DNA of 6,452 bases from contig PWMO01000060.1 of assembly GCA_003558175.1 (NCBI GenBank), forward strand, positions 1-6,452. The letters are read 5' to 3'. The position numbers and the translations under genes are program-made. Each line of letters begins with the position of its first letter. The stretch's first letter is position 1. A model generated the notes under the pieces. The model searched no databases. It had not been told where the DNA came from and saw only the letters and a list, made by a program, of their open reading frames with translations. The DNA comes from Spirochaetaceae bacterium. GTDB taxonomy: Bacteria; Spirochaetota; Spirochaetia; DSM-27196; PWMO01. Shown here in pieces: positions 1-6,020 of the stretch.

Positions 1-291
1 AGCCGCCCCCTTGCGCCCGTACCAGCGGGTGATGCCGTACATCTTGTCCCAGAGCGCTTCTACATCGGCAGGGTCTTCGCCGCGCAGCAGCGGGTCCAGC
101 TGCTGCTGAATGACCAGGTGCACCAGCCCCGGGTGAGAGTAACAGGATCCTACGCCCACCTCGCCGCTGTCGGTGTGTACCAGAACAACCGTGGTGAGAC
201 GACCGGTACACACTCCGCCGGCGTACTGAAACCGATCCGCCTCGGGATACTGGTAACAGAGATTCACTGTCTCGATGGAATCAATCTTCAT
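1..291 (-). CDS. Enolase-superfamily enzyme (mandelate racemase/muconate lactonizing type), N-terminal part, cut by the window edge
   Basis: Only the first 97 residues are present; the gene runs off the left edge in frame. The protein opens MKIDSIETVNLCYQY, continues with TTVVLVHTDSGEVGVGSC, and reaches RWYGRKGAA at the edge. This is the usual pattern of the N-terminal capping domain of the MR/MLE branch: a first strand starting MKI, a 'V.V.TDsG..G.GE'-like strand pair, then helices before the TIM barrel. Members are cytoplasmic, Mg2+-dependent enzymes that abstract a proton alpha to a carboxylate (sugar-acid dehydratases, racemases, epimerases, cycloisomerases). The catalytic Lys/His and metal-binding Asp/Glu residues lie in the barrel outside the window, so the substrate cannot be inferred. 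The start is well fixed: an in-frame TGA at 300-298 lies just upstream of ATG 291 and an AGGAGG precedes it. It follows kinase B by 41 nt in the same direction, with no obvious promoter between, so co-transcription is likely. Confidence 0.82.
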   Translation of the reverse strand, partial: MKIDSIETVNLCYQYPEADRFQYAGGVCTGRLTTVVLVHTDSGEVGVGSCYSHPGLVHLVIQQQLDPLLRGEDPADVEALWDKMYGITRWYGRKGAA

Positions 292-302
292 GATGCCTCA
301 TG

Positions 303-308
303 CCTCCT
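303..308 (-). promoter_or_regulatory. Ribosome binding site of the enolase-superfamily gene
   Basis: A perfect AGGAGG on the minus strand, 11 nt before ATG 291. The spacing is on the long side. A closer GAGG (299-296) also exists. An ATG at 301-299 lies between them but opens only a six-codon out-of-frame frame that stops at 283-281. The match is seen directly; its function is inferred. Confidence 0.65.
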
Positions 309-321
309 ACTACTCCCGCTC

Positions 322-349
322 CTGTGAGCCTGTTACTGTGAGCCTGTTA
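322..349. repeat. Perfect 14-bp tandem duplication at the 3' end of kinase B
   Basis: The unit ctgtgagcctgtta occurs at 322-335 and again, immediately adjacent and identical, at 336-349. Read on the minus strand, the last five codons of kinase B (ACA GGC TCA CAG TAA) cross the junction, and the TAA stop at 335-333 is the first three bases of the second copy. Because 14 is not a multiple of three, removing one copy changes the ending: the frame would read CAG GAG CGG GAG and stop at the next TAG. The duplication therefore shortens the C-terminus by three codons and widens the gap to the enolase gene. It looks like a recent replication-slippage event. Confidence 0.9.
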
Positions 350-3020
350 TTGGTGATGCCGAAACGCCGGCACAGTCAAACGACACCAGCACCCGGGTAC
401 CTGCAGCCGCGCTGCCGGCGCGACTCACCGCAGCGGCTGCCGCAGCAGCCTGGTCTGCTTGCCCGTCGGAACTGGTTGTAACCGTAACCGATCCTCCCAG
501 CTGCGCGGCGAGGGAGCGCACCAGCTGAAAGCCGGTTGTCGCGGCATCTTCCACCGTAACGCCCTGCGGCAACCCTGGGCCTTCGTCGGCAACAATCAAG
601 GTGGCCTGATTCGATCCGCCGTTGCCGGATACCAGCAAACCCACGTACAGCTCGCCGGAAGTACCAAGCGGATAGGCGTACTTCAGCGCGTTTGTGACCA
701 GCTCGTTGACAATCAATCCAACCGCCATTGCGGACTGAATGTCCGCGTCAAGCCGGGCAAACTCGGTACGCAGGGTGACATCGTCAACGCTGTACGCCGA
801 TGAGCGCACTACCGATGCTACGAGATCGTCCAGGTAGGCTCCGAGGTCCACTCGCTCGACCCCTCCGCGCTGGTGCAGCTGGTCGTAGATTTCAGTGATG
901 GTCTGGATGCGCGAACGCGCATCGGCCAGCGCTGCACCGGCGGCAGGATCGCGCAACCTGGGCGATTCGATGTCCAGCAGCCCCGCAACGATCGCAAGGT
1001 TATTCTTGACGCGGTGCTGCAACTCACGCATCAGAATCTGGTTGCGTTCGGCCGTTGCGCGCAGCTCTTCTTCCACCTGTTTCTGCTCGGTGATGTCGAT
1101 GTTGGCGCCGAGCCAGCGGTACGGTTCTCCGCTGTCATCGCGAAGCACGCTGCCCCGGGTAAGAATCCAGCGCCATTCTCCGCTCTTGTGCCGCAGGCGG
1201 TACACCACCTCGTACTCTTCGCTGCGTCCCGCAAGGTAGTCTTCCATTGCCGCACGGATCAGTTCCGCGTCATCCGGATGCCAGAGACTTTGCCACCCGG
1301 CGGAACTGCTCTCGATCTCCGCATCGGCATAGCCCAGCATGGATTTCCAGTTGGCGCTATGGCGAATGATGTCGTGCTGCATGTCCCAGTCCCAGACGGC
1401 GGCGCCGGTACTCTGCAGCGCCAGCTGGAATCGCCGTTCGCTCTCGGCCAGCGCCGCCTCGGCGGCTTTGCGCTCCGTGATATCGCGCATGAATTCAACC
1501 ACCCGCATCACGCTGCCGCTCTGCGGGTCTACAACCGGATAGGCAAACGCCTCCACCCACTGCACCGGAGACGCCGCGTATCCGTAGAGCTCGGCCCGCT
1601 CCGGCCGCCCGCTGCGAACGCTGCGTACCACCGGGCAGTGCTCGCACGGCTGGTTGCGGCCGCGATACACCTCGTAGCACTTCCTGCCGGCGAGTTCCCG
1701 CCCGTCGGGAAACCACCGCGTTGCCGCCCCGTTGGCGCGCTCGATGCTGAGATCGGGCTTCAGCACGGTGATACCGTCCTGCACGCTCTCGAAAACGCTG
1801 TGCAGATAATCCTCACTCTCGCGCAGACGCGCCGCAATCCGGGCGCCGTGAACCAGTCGGCCTACCTCCAGTGCCACGGTCTGCATCATCTGGTGCTCTT
1901 CGGCAAGCGGACCGGCCGGGCCGGACGGAGCCGACGACGGGTCGGCGCACCAGCCGATGATGACCGCCCCCACCTGCCGGTCTTCAACGGTCACCGGATA
2001 GTCAACCGTGTGCAGCGCCGCGTCGCAGCCGGTGCCGTACACCTCGTTGTCAAGCACAATTCGGGCGCAGATCGCCTCGGGCTGCTGGAACCCGGTCGGT
2101 ATGGCTTCAGCGACGAGCGAAAGCGTCTGTTGCAGCGGCCGGGTTGGACTGCTGATCAGCTGTGATATGCGGAAGAGGCAGTGCAGTTCGCGCACCCGCT
2201 CGCCCAGCTCCCTGGACCGCGCTTCCAGATCCTGTTTTGCCCGCCTGCTCTCGGTGACATCGTTTATGACCACCGCGAACTGGTCTTCCTGGTGCTGAAA
2301 CGCCATCACCTGGTAGTAGCGCTGCAGCTCACGCGAGTAGTTCTCGTACTCGAGCGGCCGTCCGGTCTCGAGCACGGAGGCGTACGCGTCTATCCAGTAC
2401 TGCTCGGTTGCCGGCAGCGCGTCGCGCACCGTTCGCCCCAGCAGAGACTTTGCATTCAGACCGGTCATCCGCTCAAACGCCGGGTTGACCTCCAGAAAGA
2501 GATAGTCAACGGCTGTGCCGTCGGCATCGTACATCATCTGGTGCAGCGCGAAACCGGCGTTCAGGTTCTCAAACAGCTGGTGATAGCGCCGTTCACTGCG
2601 GGCGATCTCCTGGTAGCTCGCCTTGAGCTTGCGGTTGGCTTCAAACAGCCGAAACGCCATGGTGATCGAGCGAAGCAGCACCATCTGTCCCGAGTTCTTG
2701 ACCACGTAGCCGTAGGAGCTGATCTTGTCGGTCTTCTCGACGTATTCTCGCTCGGTGTGCGACGAAACAAAGACAACCGGCAGGTCGCGCACGGCGAGGA
2801 TCTCGCGGGCGGCCTCGGTACCGTCAATCCCCGGGCCAAGGTCGATATCCATCAGCACGAGGTCGATGCGCGGGTCATTGCGCCGGACGGCTTCGATTGC
2901 CTCCTCGCCGGTTTGCACATGGACAACGCGGTATCCGGCTTGCTGCAGCTGCCGCTTCTCGGCCAGCGCGACGATCCGTTCGTCTTCTACGAGCAAAAGG
3001 CATTTCTCCGGCCGGCTCAT
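333..3020 (-). CDS. Kinase B: receiver-PAS-GAF-like-PAS-PAS-HisKA_2 hybrid sensor histidine kinase
   Basis: An 895-residue soluble hybrid histidine kinase. Residues 5-125 are a receiver domain: acidic pair E12/D13, phospho-acceptor D58 in LVLMDID, S86/S87 after PVVFV, and K108 in GYVVKN. A first PAS domain covers about 143-258, ending in NDVTESRR, and a charged helix follows to about 280. Residues 281-395 resemble the GAF-like module often placed between PAS domains in such kinases (LFRISQLISS, CARIVLDNEVYGT). The second PAS (about 400-516) carries a Cys cluster, C448, C459 and C462, in KCYEV and PCEHCPV. The third PAS (about 523-647) ends WLGANIDITEQK. The HisKA_2 dimerisation domain has H669 in LQHRVKNNL as the predicted phosphorylation site. 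The HATPase shows the N-box VNELVTNALKYA (N772, N777), the G1 box DEGPGLP (812-818) and the G2 box TTGFQLV. There is no membrane segment, so it should sense a cytoplasmic or diffusible cue. Oddities are an Ala-rich insert at 855-873 and a stop codon within a tandem duplication. ATG 3020 has a fair SD and matches the start of paralogue kinase A. No output domain is present. Confidence 0.93.
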   Translation of the reverse strand: MSRPEKCLLLVEDERIVALAEKRQLQQAGYRVVHVQTGEEAIEAVRRNDPRIDLVLMDIDLGPGIDGTEAAREILAVRDLPVVFVSSHTEREYVEKTDKISSYGYVVKNSGQMVLLRSITMAFRLFEANRKLKASYQEIARSERRYHQLFENLNAGFALHQMMYDADGTAVDYLFLEVNPAFERMTGLNAKSLLGRTVRDALPATEQYWIDAYASVLETGRPLEYENYSRELQRYYQVMAFQHQEDQFAVVINDVTESRRAKQDLEARSRELGERVRELHCLFRISQLISSPTRPLQQTLSLVAEAIPTGFQQPEAICARIVLDNEVYGTGCDAALHTVDYPVTVEDRQVGAVIIGWCADPSSAPSGPAGPLAEEHQMMQTVALEVGRLVHGARIAARLRESEDYLHSVFESVQDGITVLKPDLSIERANGAATRWFPDGRELAGRKCYEVYRGRNQPCEHCPVVRSVRSGRPERAELYGYAASPVQWVEAFAYPVVDPQSGSVMRVVEFMRDITERKAAEAALAESERRFQLALQSTGAAVWDWDMQHDIIRHSANWKSMLGYADAEIESSSAGWQSLWHPDDAELIRAAMEDYLAGRSEEYEVVYRLRHKSGEWRWILTRGSVLRDDSGEPYRWLGANIDITEQKQVEEELRATAERNQILMRELQHRVKNNLAIVAGLLDIESPRLRDPAAGAALADARSRIQTITEIYDQLHQRGGVERVDLGAYLDDLVASVVRSSAYSVDDVTLRTEFARLDADIQSAMAVGLIVNELVTNALKYAYPLGTSGELYVGLLVSGNGGSNQATLIVADEGPGLPQGVTVEDAATTGFQLVRSLAAQLGGSVTVTTSSDGQADQAAAAAAAVSRAGSAAAGTRVLVSFDCAGVSASPITGSQ
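429..449 (-). repeat. Seven-alanine codon run inside the HATPase domain of kinase B
   Basis: Codons 858-864 are seven consecutive alanine codons (GCT GCT GCG GCA GCC GCT GCG), at the core of an Ala/Ser/Gly-rich stretch (855-873) inserted just before the last strand GTRVLVSF. Kinase A has no such stretch at the same place: it passes from FSIANS straight to NGTRCTVVF. The mixed codons argue against simple trinucleotide slippage and suggest an older, tolerated surface loop. Confidence 0.8.
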
Positions 3021-3026
3021 CCCATT

Positions 3027-3031
3027 CCCCT
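3027..3031 (-). promoter_or_regulatory. Ribosome binding site of kinase B
   Basis: AGGGG on the minus strand, 6 nt before ATG 3020. This supports the ATG that aligns with the N-terminus of kinase A. An overlapping ATG two codons earlier, in another frame, stops immediately (ATG GGA TGA). Confidence 0.6.
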
Positions 3032-3092
3032 GACGCAGCCAATCGCTGCTGCGCGTATCGCTCCTGATAGACCTGCTGCGGACGGTCCATCC

Positions 3093-3111
3093 TGATTATT
3101 GGAGATAATCA
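3093..3111. promoter_or_regulatory. AT-rich perfect inverted repeat, candidate operator upstream of kinase B
   Basis: TGATTAT (3093-3099) and ATAATCA (3105-3111) are perfect inverted copies separated by TGGAG. The AT-rich block stands out in GC-rich surroundings. It lies in the gap between the two kinase genes and covers the -10 element and part of the spacer of the promoter candidate at 3095-3123, a typical position for a repressor site. A weak mRNA hairpin is the alternative. It is not a convincing terminator: the stem is AT-only apart from one pair and no T-tract follows on either side. The symmetry is seen directly; operator function is inferred. Confidence 0.5.
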
Positions 3112-3123
3112 CTTATTCTGCAA
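3095..3123 (-). promoter_or_regulatory. Candidate sigma-70-type promoter for kinase B
   Basis: Minus-strand TTGCAG (3123-3118), a 17-nt spacer and AATAAT (3100-3095, five of six matches to TATAAT). Transcription would start near 3088, leaving a leader of about 70 nt before ATG 3020. The gap between the kinase genes is 140 nt (3021-3160), long for a simple operon junction, which fits an internal promoter. The -35 is only partly canonical. Confidence 0.45.
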
Positions 3124-3160
3124 TAGGCAATGCAACTGGTACCGCGCGCCGATGCCGGAG

Positions 3161-5794
3161 CTACACCTCGAAGACCACGGTGCAGCGTGTTCCGTTGCTG
3201 TTGGCGATGGAGAATCGGGCGTTGATCTGCTCCGACAGCATCCGCACCAGCATCAACCCAAAGCCACCGCTCTGGTCCGCATCGAACCCTTCCGGCAGCC
3301 CGACACCGTTGTCATGCACCGTCAACGTCAGCTGCTTTCCCGACCGGTCGACCGTTACCCGCACCTGGCCCTGATTGCCGCCGGCAAACGCGTACTTCAT
3401 CGCGTTGGTGAGCAGCTCGTTCACGATGATCCCGACGGGGAACAGCCGTTCGGCAGCGAGCTCGACATCGTCAATCTCGGTCTCTACCGCAATGCGCCGC
3501 CGTTCCGGGTAGAGCATCACCACCGCCTCCACCAGTTCATCCAGGTAGGCGCGCAGCGACGTCCTGCTGAAGTCATCACTCACCAGCATCTTCTCATAGA
3601 GCAGCCGCATTCCGGACACGCCGGCGCGTGCGTCTCTCAGCACGGCAACCGCCTCCGGATGCGTCACCGACCGCAGGTCTTCAGACAGCAACGCCTCGAT
3701 CGACGCCATGTTGTTCTTGATGCGGTGGTGGGTCTCCGCGAGCAGCACCGTCTTCTCGTGCAGCTGGCGACGCACCTCTTCCTCAACTTCAACCCGCTCG
3801 GTCACGTCACGCGCCGCCGCATAGATCAGCGTACCGCTCGGCTGCGACCTCCATTCAATATGGCGATAGTTGCCGTCCTTGCCGCGGTAGCGGTTCACAA
3901 AGCCGGTCACCTGCTGCTGGGCATCAAGCTGCCCCATCGCCGCCAGCGTGGATTCCAAGTCGTCAGGATGAACGAACTCAAGGAACTTGCGCTGCTGCAG
4001 TTCCTCGGCCCGGTAGCCCAGCACCCGCTCCCACTCGCGGTTGACCTTCAGAAAACGGCCCTCGGTGTCGGCGATGCAGAGCAGATCGAGGGCAACCGTG
4101 AAGAACGCCTCGAGCTCCTCCTTCTGCGCCTGGACCGACTCCCGCGCCAGCTTGCTTGCGGTGATGTCGCGACAGAAACAGACCAGTTTCTGCTCCGCCG
4201 TATCCTGAAGAGCGGTCACCGAGACCTCAACGTCAAAGACGCTTCCGTCCTTGCGCCGATGGCGGGTCTCGAACAGTTCCGAGCCGGCGGCCAGAATCCG
4301 CTTCATCCGTGCGGCCGTTTCCTGCGGCTCTTCCATCGCGTCCAGGTCGTTGACGTGCAAGCCGATGATCTCGTCTCGCGAATAACCCGACATGCGGCAG
4401 TACGCGTCGTTGACGTCCGTCAGTCGGCCCGTGCTGCCCACCACCCAGAATCCGTCGATCGTGGTTTGCAGGACGGCGTTCAGATAGTCTGCCGAACGCT
4501 GCAGCTGCTCCCGGTGACGGTCGAGCTCTTCGCGCGTTCGGTACTCTTCCGTTACGTCGCGGAATACCAGTACCACTCCCAGCGTGGCGCCGTCCGGACG
4601 GCGGATAGGAGCCGCGCTGTCGGCAATCTGCCGTTCGGTTCCGTCGCGCGCAATCAGAACGGTGTGGTTGGCGAGACCGACGACCTTACCGGTCTTGAGC
4701 ACCTCGTTCACCGGGTTCTGTACCGGCCGGCGGGTGCGCGCGTTGACGATAGTAAAGACGTCGCTGAGCGGTCTGCCGCAGGCCTCTTCCCGGCTCCAGC
4801 CGGTCAGCTGCTCCGCCACACCGTTCATGCGCTGCACCAGGCCCTCGGCGTCGGTTGCAATGACCGCGTCACCGATGGACTCCAGCGTTACCGCCAGCTG
4901 TCTTTCGTTGCGGCGACTCTCCTCCGTGGCACGGACGCTCTCGGTGATCACCTCGGTGTAGATGATGATACCGCCGACGGTGCCGTCCGACAGGAACCAG
5001 GGACGACATTCCCAGCGGGTGTGATCGACCCTTCCGTCCGGCCGGGTGAACTGGTCGCTCTCGGACGACAGCGCCTCGCCGGCAAGCGCCCTGGCGTGCA
5101 CGTCGCGCCATTTCTGCGGTATCTCGGGGAAGACCTCGTAATGCTGCCGGCCGATGATCTCTCTGTCGGTCACGCGGTAGTCCCGCAGAAACCGCTCACT
5201 GACATACATGAAGCGCAATTGGGTATCAAGCACCGCGATGGCGCTTGGATCGTGGCGGATAACGTATTCGAGCAGCTGGTGCCACCACCGCCCGTCATCG
5301 ACGCTCTGTTTGAGCTCCGCCTTGCGCTGGATAAGCTGTTCGTTGGTCTCGCGCAGCCGTTCATTTGCGGCTTCCATCTGCATGTTCTGCGCCGCAATGT
5401 TGCGGTGCGCTTGGTACAGCCGGAATGCCATTCGGATCGAGGCCAGCAGCACCGTCTCACCGCAATTCTTCACCACGTATCCGTAGGACGTGATGGCTTC
5501 CGTCCGCTGCACGTACTCCTGCTCAATGTGCGACGAGAGGAATACAACCGGGATATCGTGCGTCTTCAGAATCTCGAGTGCGGTCTCAGTGCCGTCCGTT
5601 CCCGACCCGAGGTCGATATCCATCAGGATCAGGTCGATCGGCGTCTCCGGGTTGCGAACCGCAGCAAGAGCCTTTTCCCCGCTGGTGGCAATCGTTACGC
5701 AATAGCCCGCCCGCTCGAGCAGTTGCCGCTCGGCCAGGGCGATAATTGCTTCATCTTCTACAAGCAGCAATGACTTTTGATTATCCGACAACAC
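3161..5794 (-). CDS. Kinase A: receiver-PAS x4-HisKA_2 hybrid sensor histidine kinase (non-ATG start)
   Basis: Numbered from GTG 5794 this is an 877-residue soluble hybrid kinase. The receiver (6-127) has E13/D14, phospho-acceptor D59 in LILMDID, S87/S88 and K109 in GYVVKN. A charged helix at about 130-165, probably coiled coil, leads into four PAS domains: about 170-287 (LDTQLRFMYVS...YTEVITE), 295-417 (IGDAVIATDAEG...FRDVTEE), 432-548 (IDGFWVV...CRDITAS) and 555-668 (LLCIADTEGRFLKVN...ARDVTER). HisKA_2 follows with H690 in ETHHRIKNNM as the predicted phospho-site. The HATPase has the N-box VNELLTNAMKYAF (N792, N797), G1 DNGVGLPEG (828-836) and G2 SGGFGLMLV. No membrane segment or output domain is present. 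Start choice: the frame is open further up to a GTG at 5890 and an ATG at 5866, giving up to 909 residues. Those 32 residues do not look like receiver sequence, and the GTG at 5890 overlaps a promoter candidate. The neighbouring TTG 5791 aligns exactly with Met1 of kinase B. GTG 5794 or TTG 5791 behind a G-rich SD is therefore preferred. It is probably the first gene of the minus-strand unit. Confidence 0.92.
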   Translation of the reverse strand: MLSDNQKSLLLVEDEAIIALAERQLLERAGYCVTIATSGEKALAAVRNPETPIDLILMDIDLGSGTDGTETALEILKTHDIPVVFLSSHIEQEYVQRTEAITSYGYVVKNCGETVLLASIRMAFRLYQAHRNIAAQNMQMEAANERLRETNEQLIQRKAELKQSVDDGRWWHQLLEYVIRHDPSAIAVLDTQLRFMYVSERFLRDYRVTDREIIGRQHYEVFPEIPQKWRDVHARALAGEALSSESDQFTRPDGRVDHTRWECRPWFLSDGTVGGIIIYTEVITESVRATEESRRNERQLAVTLESIGDAVIATDAEGLVQRMNGVAEQLTGWSREEACGRPLSDVFTIVNARTRRPVQNPVNEVLKTGKVVGLANHTVLIARDGTERQIADSAAPIRRPDGATLGVVLVFRDVTEEYRTREELDRHREQLQRSADYLNAVLQTTIDGFWVVGSTGRLTDVNDAYCRMSGYSRDEIIGLHVNDLDAMEEPQETAARMKRILAAGSELFETRHRRKDGSVFDVEVSVTALQDTAEQKLVCFCRDITASKLARESVQAQKEELEAFFTVALDLLCIADTEGRFLKVNREWERVLGYRAEELQQRKFLEFVHPDDLESTLAAMGQLDAQQQVTGFVNRYRGKDGNYRHIEWRSQPSGTLIYAAARDVTERVEVEEEVRRQLHEKTVLLAETHHRIKNNMASIEALLSEDLRSVTHPEAVAVLRDARAGVSGMRLLYEKMLVSDDFSRTSLRAYLDELVEAVVMLYPERRRIAVETEIDDVELAAERLFPVGIIVNELLTNAMKYAFAGGNQGQVRVTVDRSGKQLTLTVHDNGVGLPEGFDADQSGGFGLMLVRMLSEQINARFSIANSNGTRCTVVFEV

Positions 5795-5795
5795 T

Positions 5796-5805
5796 CCCCC
5801 TACCT
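5796..5805 (-). promoter_or_regulatory. G-rich ribosome binding site of kinase A
   Basis: Minus-strand AGGTAGGGGG just before GTG 5794 and TTG 5791. The outer AGG is 8 nt from the GTG; the inner AGGGGG is 4 nt from the TTG. Neither upstream start (5866, 5890) has a comparable SD, so this site is a main argument for the short form of the protein. Confidence 0.5.
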
Positions 5806-5881
5806 GCGTCTCTTGCAGAACGATTAACCGCAGGAACAACGGAACGCCGCACGGCGTACGTTTCATGAAGGTGACGTGGCA

Positions 5882-5910
5882 AGAGTACACCGGTTGCGCT
5901 CAGCGTGCAA
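5882..5910 (-). promoter_or_regulatory. Candidate promoter for kinase A (minus member of a divergent pair)
   Basis: Minus-strand TTGCAC (5910-5905), a 17-nt spacer and TACTCT (5887-5882), each box matching the sigma-70 consensus at three of six positions. Transcription would begin near 5875, about 80 nt before GTG 5794. Weak taken alone; its main support is the mirror symmetry with the plus-strand promoter at 5894-5922. Confidence 0.33.
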
Positions 5911-5912
5911 CC
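5892..5912. promoter_or_regulatory. Dyad at the centre of the divergent promoter region
   Basis: GGTTGC (5892-5897) and GCAACC (5907-5912) are perfect inverted repeats around a centre at 5902. The symmetry extends inwards by one G-T mismatch and one further pair. Each arm contains the -35 candidate of one of the two divergent promoters. It could be an operator for a dimeric regulator shared by kinase A and the aldolase gene. No T-tract follows, so it is not a good terminator. Confidence 0.45.
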
Positions 5913-5922
5913 CAAGTAAGAT
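5894..5922 (+). promoter_or_regulatory. Candidate promoter for the threonine-aldolase-like gene
   Basis: TTGCGC (5894-5899), a 17-nt spacer and TAAGAT (5917-5922, four of six matches to TATAAT). Predicted start near 5929, giving a leader of about 90 nt. It overlaps the opposing kinase A promoter candidate over 5894-5910. Confidence 0.42.
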
Positions 5923-5941
5923 CTTGTGAGTTTTTGCGTGA

Positions 5942-5970
5942 GGCGACGCGTCCGTCTCGCGTAACGCGCC
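5942..5970 (+). other. Possible hairpin in the aldolase gene leader
   Basis: ACGCG (5946-5950) pairs with CGCGT (5958-5962) around a 7-nt loop. GGCG (5942-5945) could extend the stem by pairing with CGCC (5967-5970) across a 4-nt bulge. It lies in the predicted leader of the plus-strand gene. Such short GC stems are expected by chance here. I see no riboswitch-like consensus in 5923-6009. Confidence 0.2.
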
Positions 5971-6009
5971 CCGGCCGGCAGGACACGTGGCCTCAGAGCG
6001 CGACAGTGC

Positions 6010-6016
6010 AAGGAGA
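6010..6016 (+). promoter_or_regulatory. Ribosome binding site of the threonine-aldolase-like gene
   Basis: AAGGAGA ends 4 nt before ATG 6021. This strong SD fixes the start at 6021, even though the protein then has about 14 residues before the first conserved family motif. Confidence 0.75.
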
Positions 6017-6020
6017 CCGC

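Noticed and set aside
281..301. Six-codon open frame (ATG 301 to TGA 281) overlapping the start of the enolase gene
   Set aside because: AGGAGG is only 1 nt from this ATG, too close for normal initiation. It is probably chance, though a translational-coupling role cannot be excluded.
2875..3090. Minus-strand open frame starting at 3090 that could be a small gene or an extension before kinase B
   Set aside because: It is in a different frame from kinase B, overlaps the receiver-coding region and has no recognisable domain.
3093..3111. Inverted repeat as a transcription terminator after kinase A
   Set aside because: The stem is nearly all A-T, the loop is 5 nt, and there is no U-tract on the minus-strand transcript. 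It also lies 50 nt beyond the kinase A stop and overlaps a good -10 element.
3152..5773. Very long open frame (873 codons) on the plus strand opposite kinase A
   Set aside because: It is the codon-aligned antisense of a clear kinase gene, its translation shows no recognisable domain, and it is explained by the absence of TTA, CTA and TCA codons in the sense gene. Similar shorter frames opposite kinase B (459-803, 873-2165, 2181-3095) have the same cause.
5971..5978. CCGGCCGG palindrome in the aldolase leader
   Set aside because: An 8-bp GC palindrome is expected by chance in DNA of this composition and is not positioned on any other signal.
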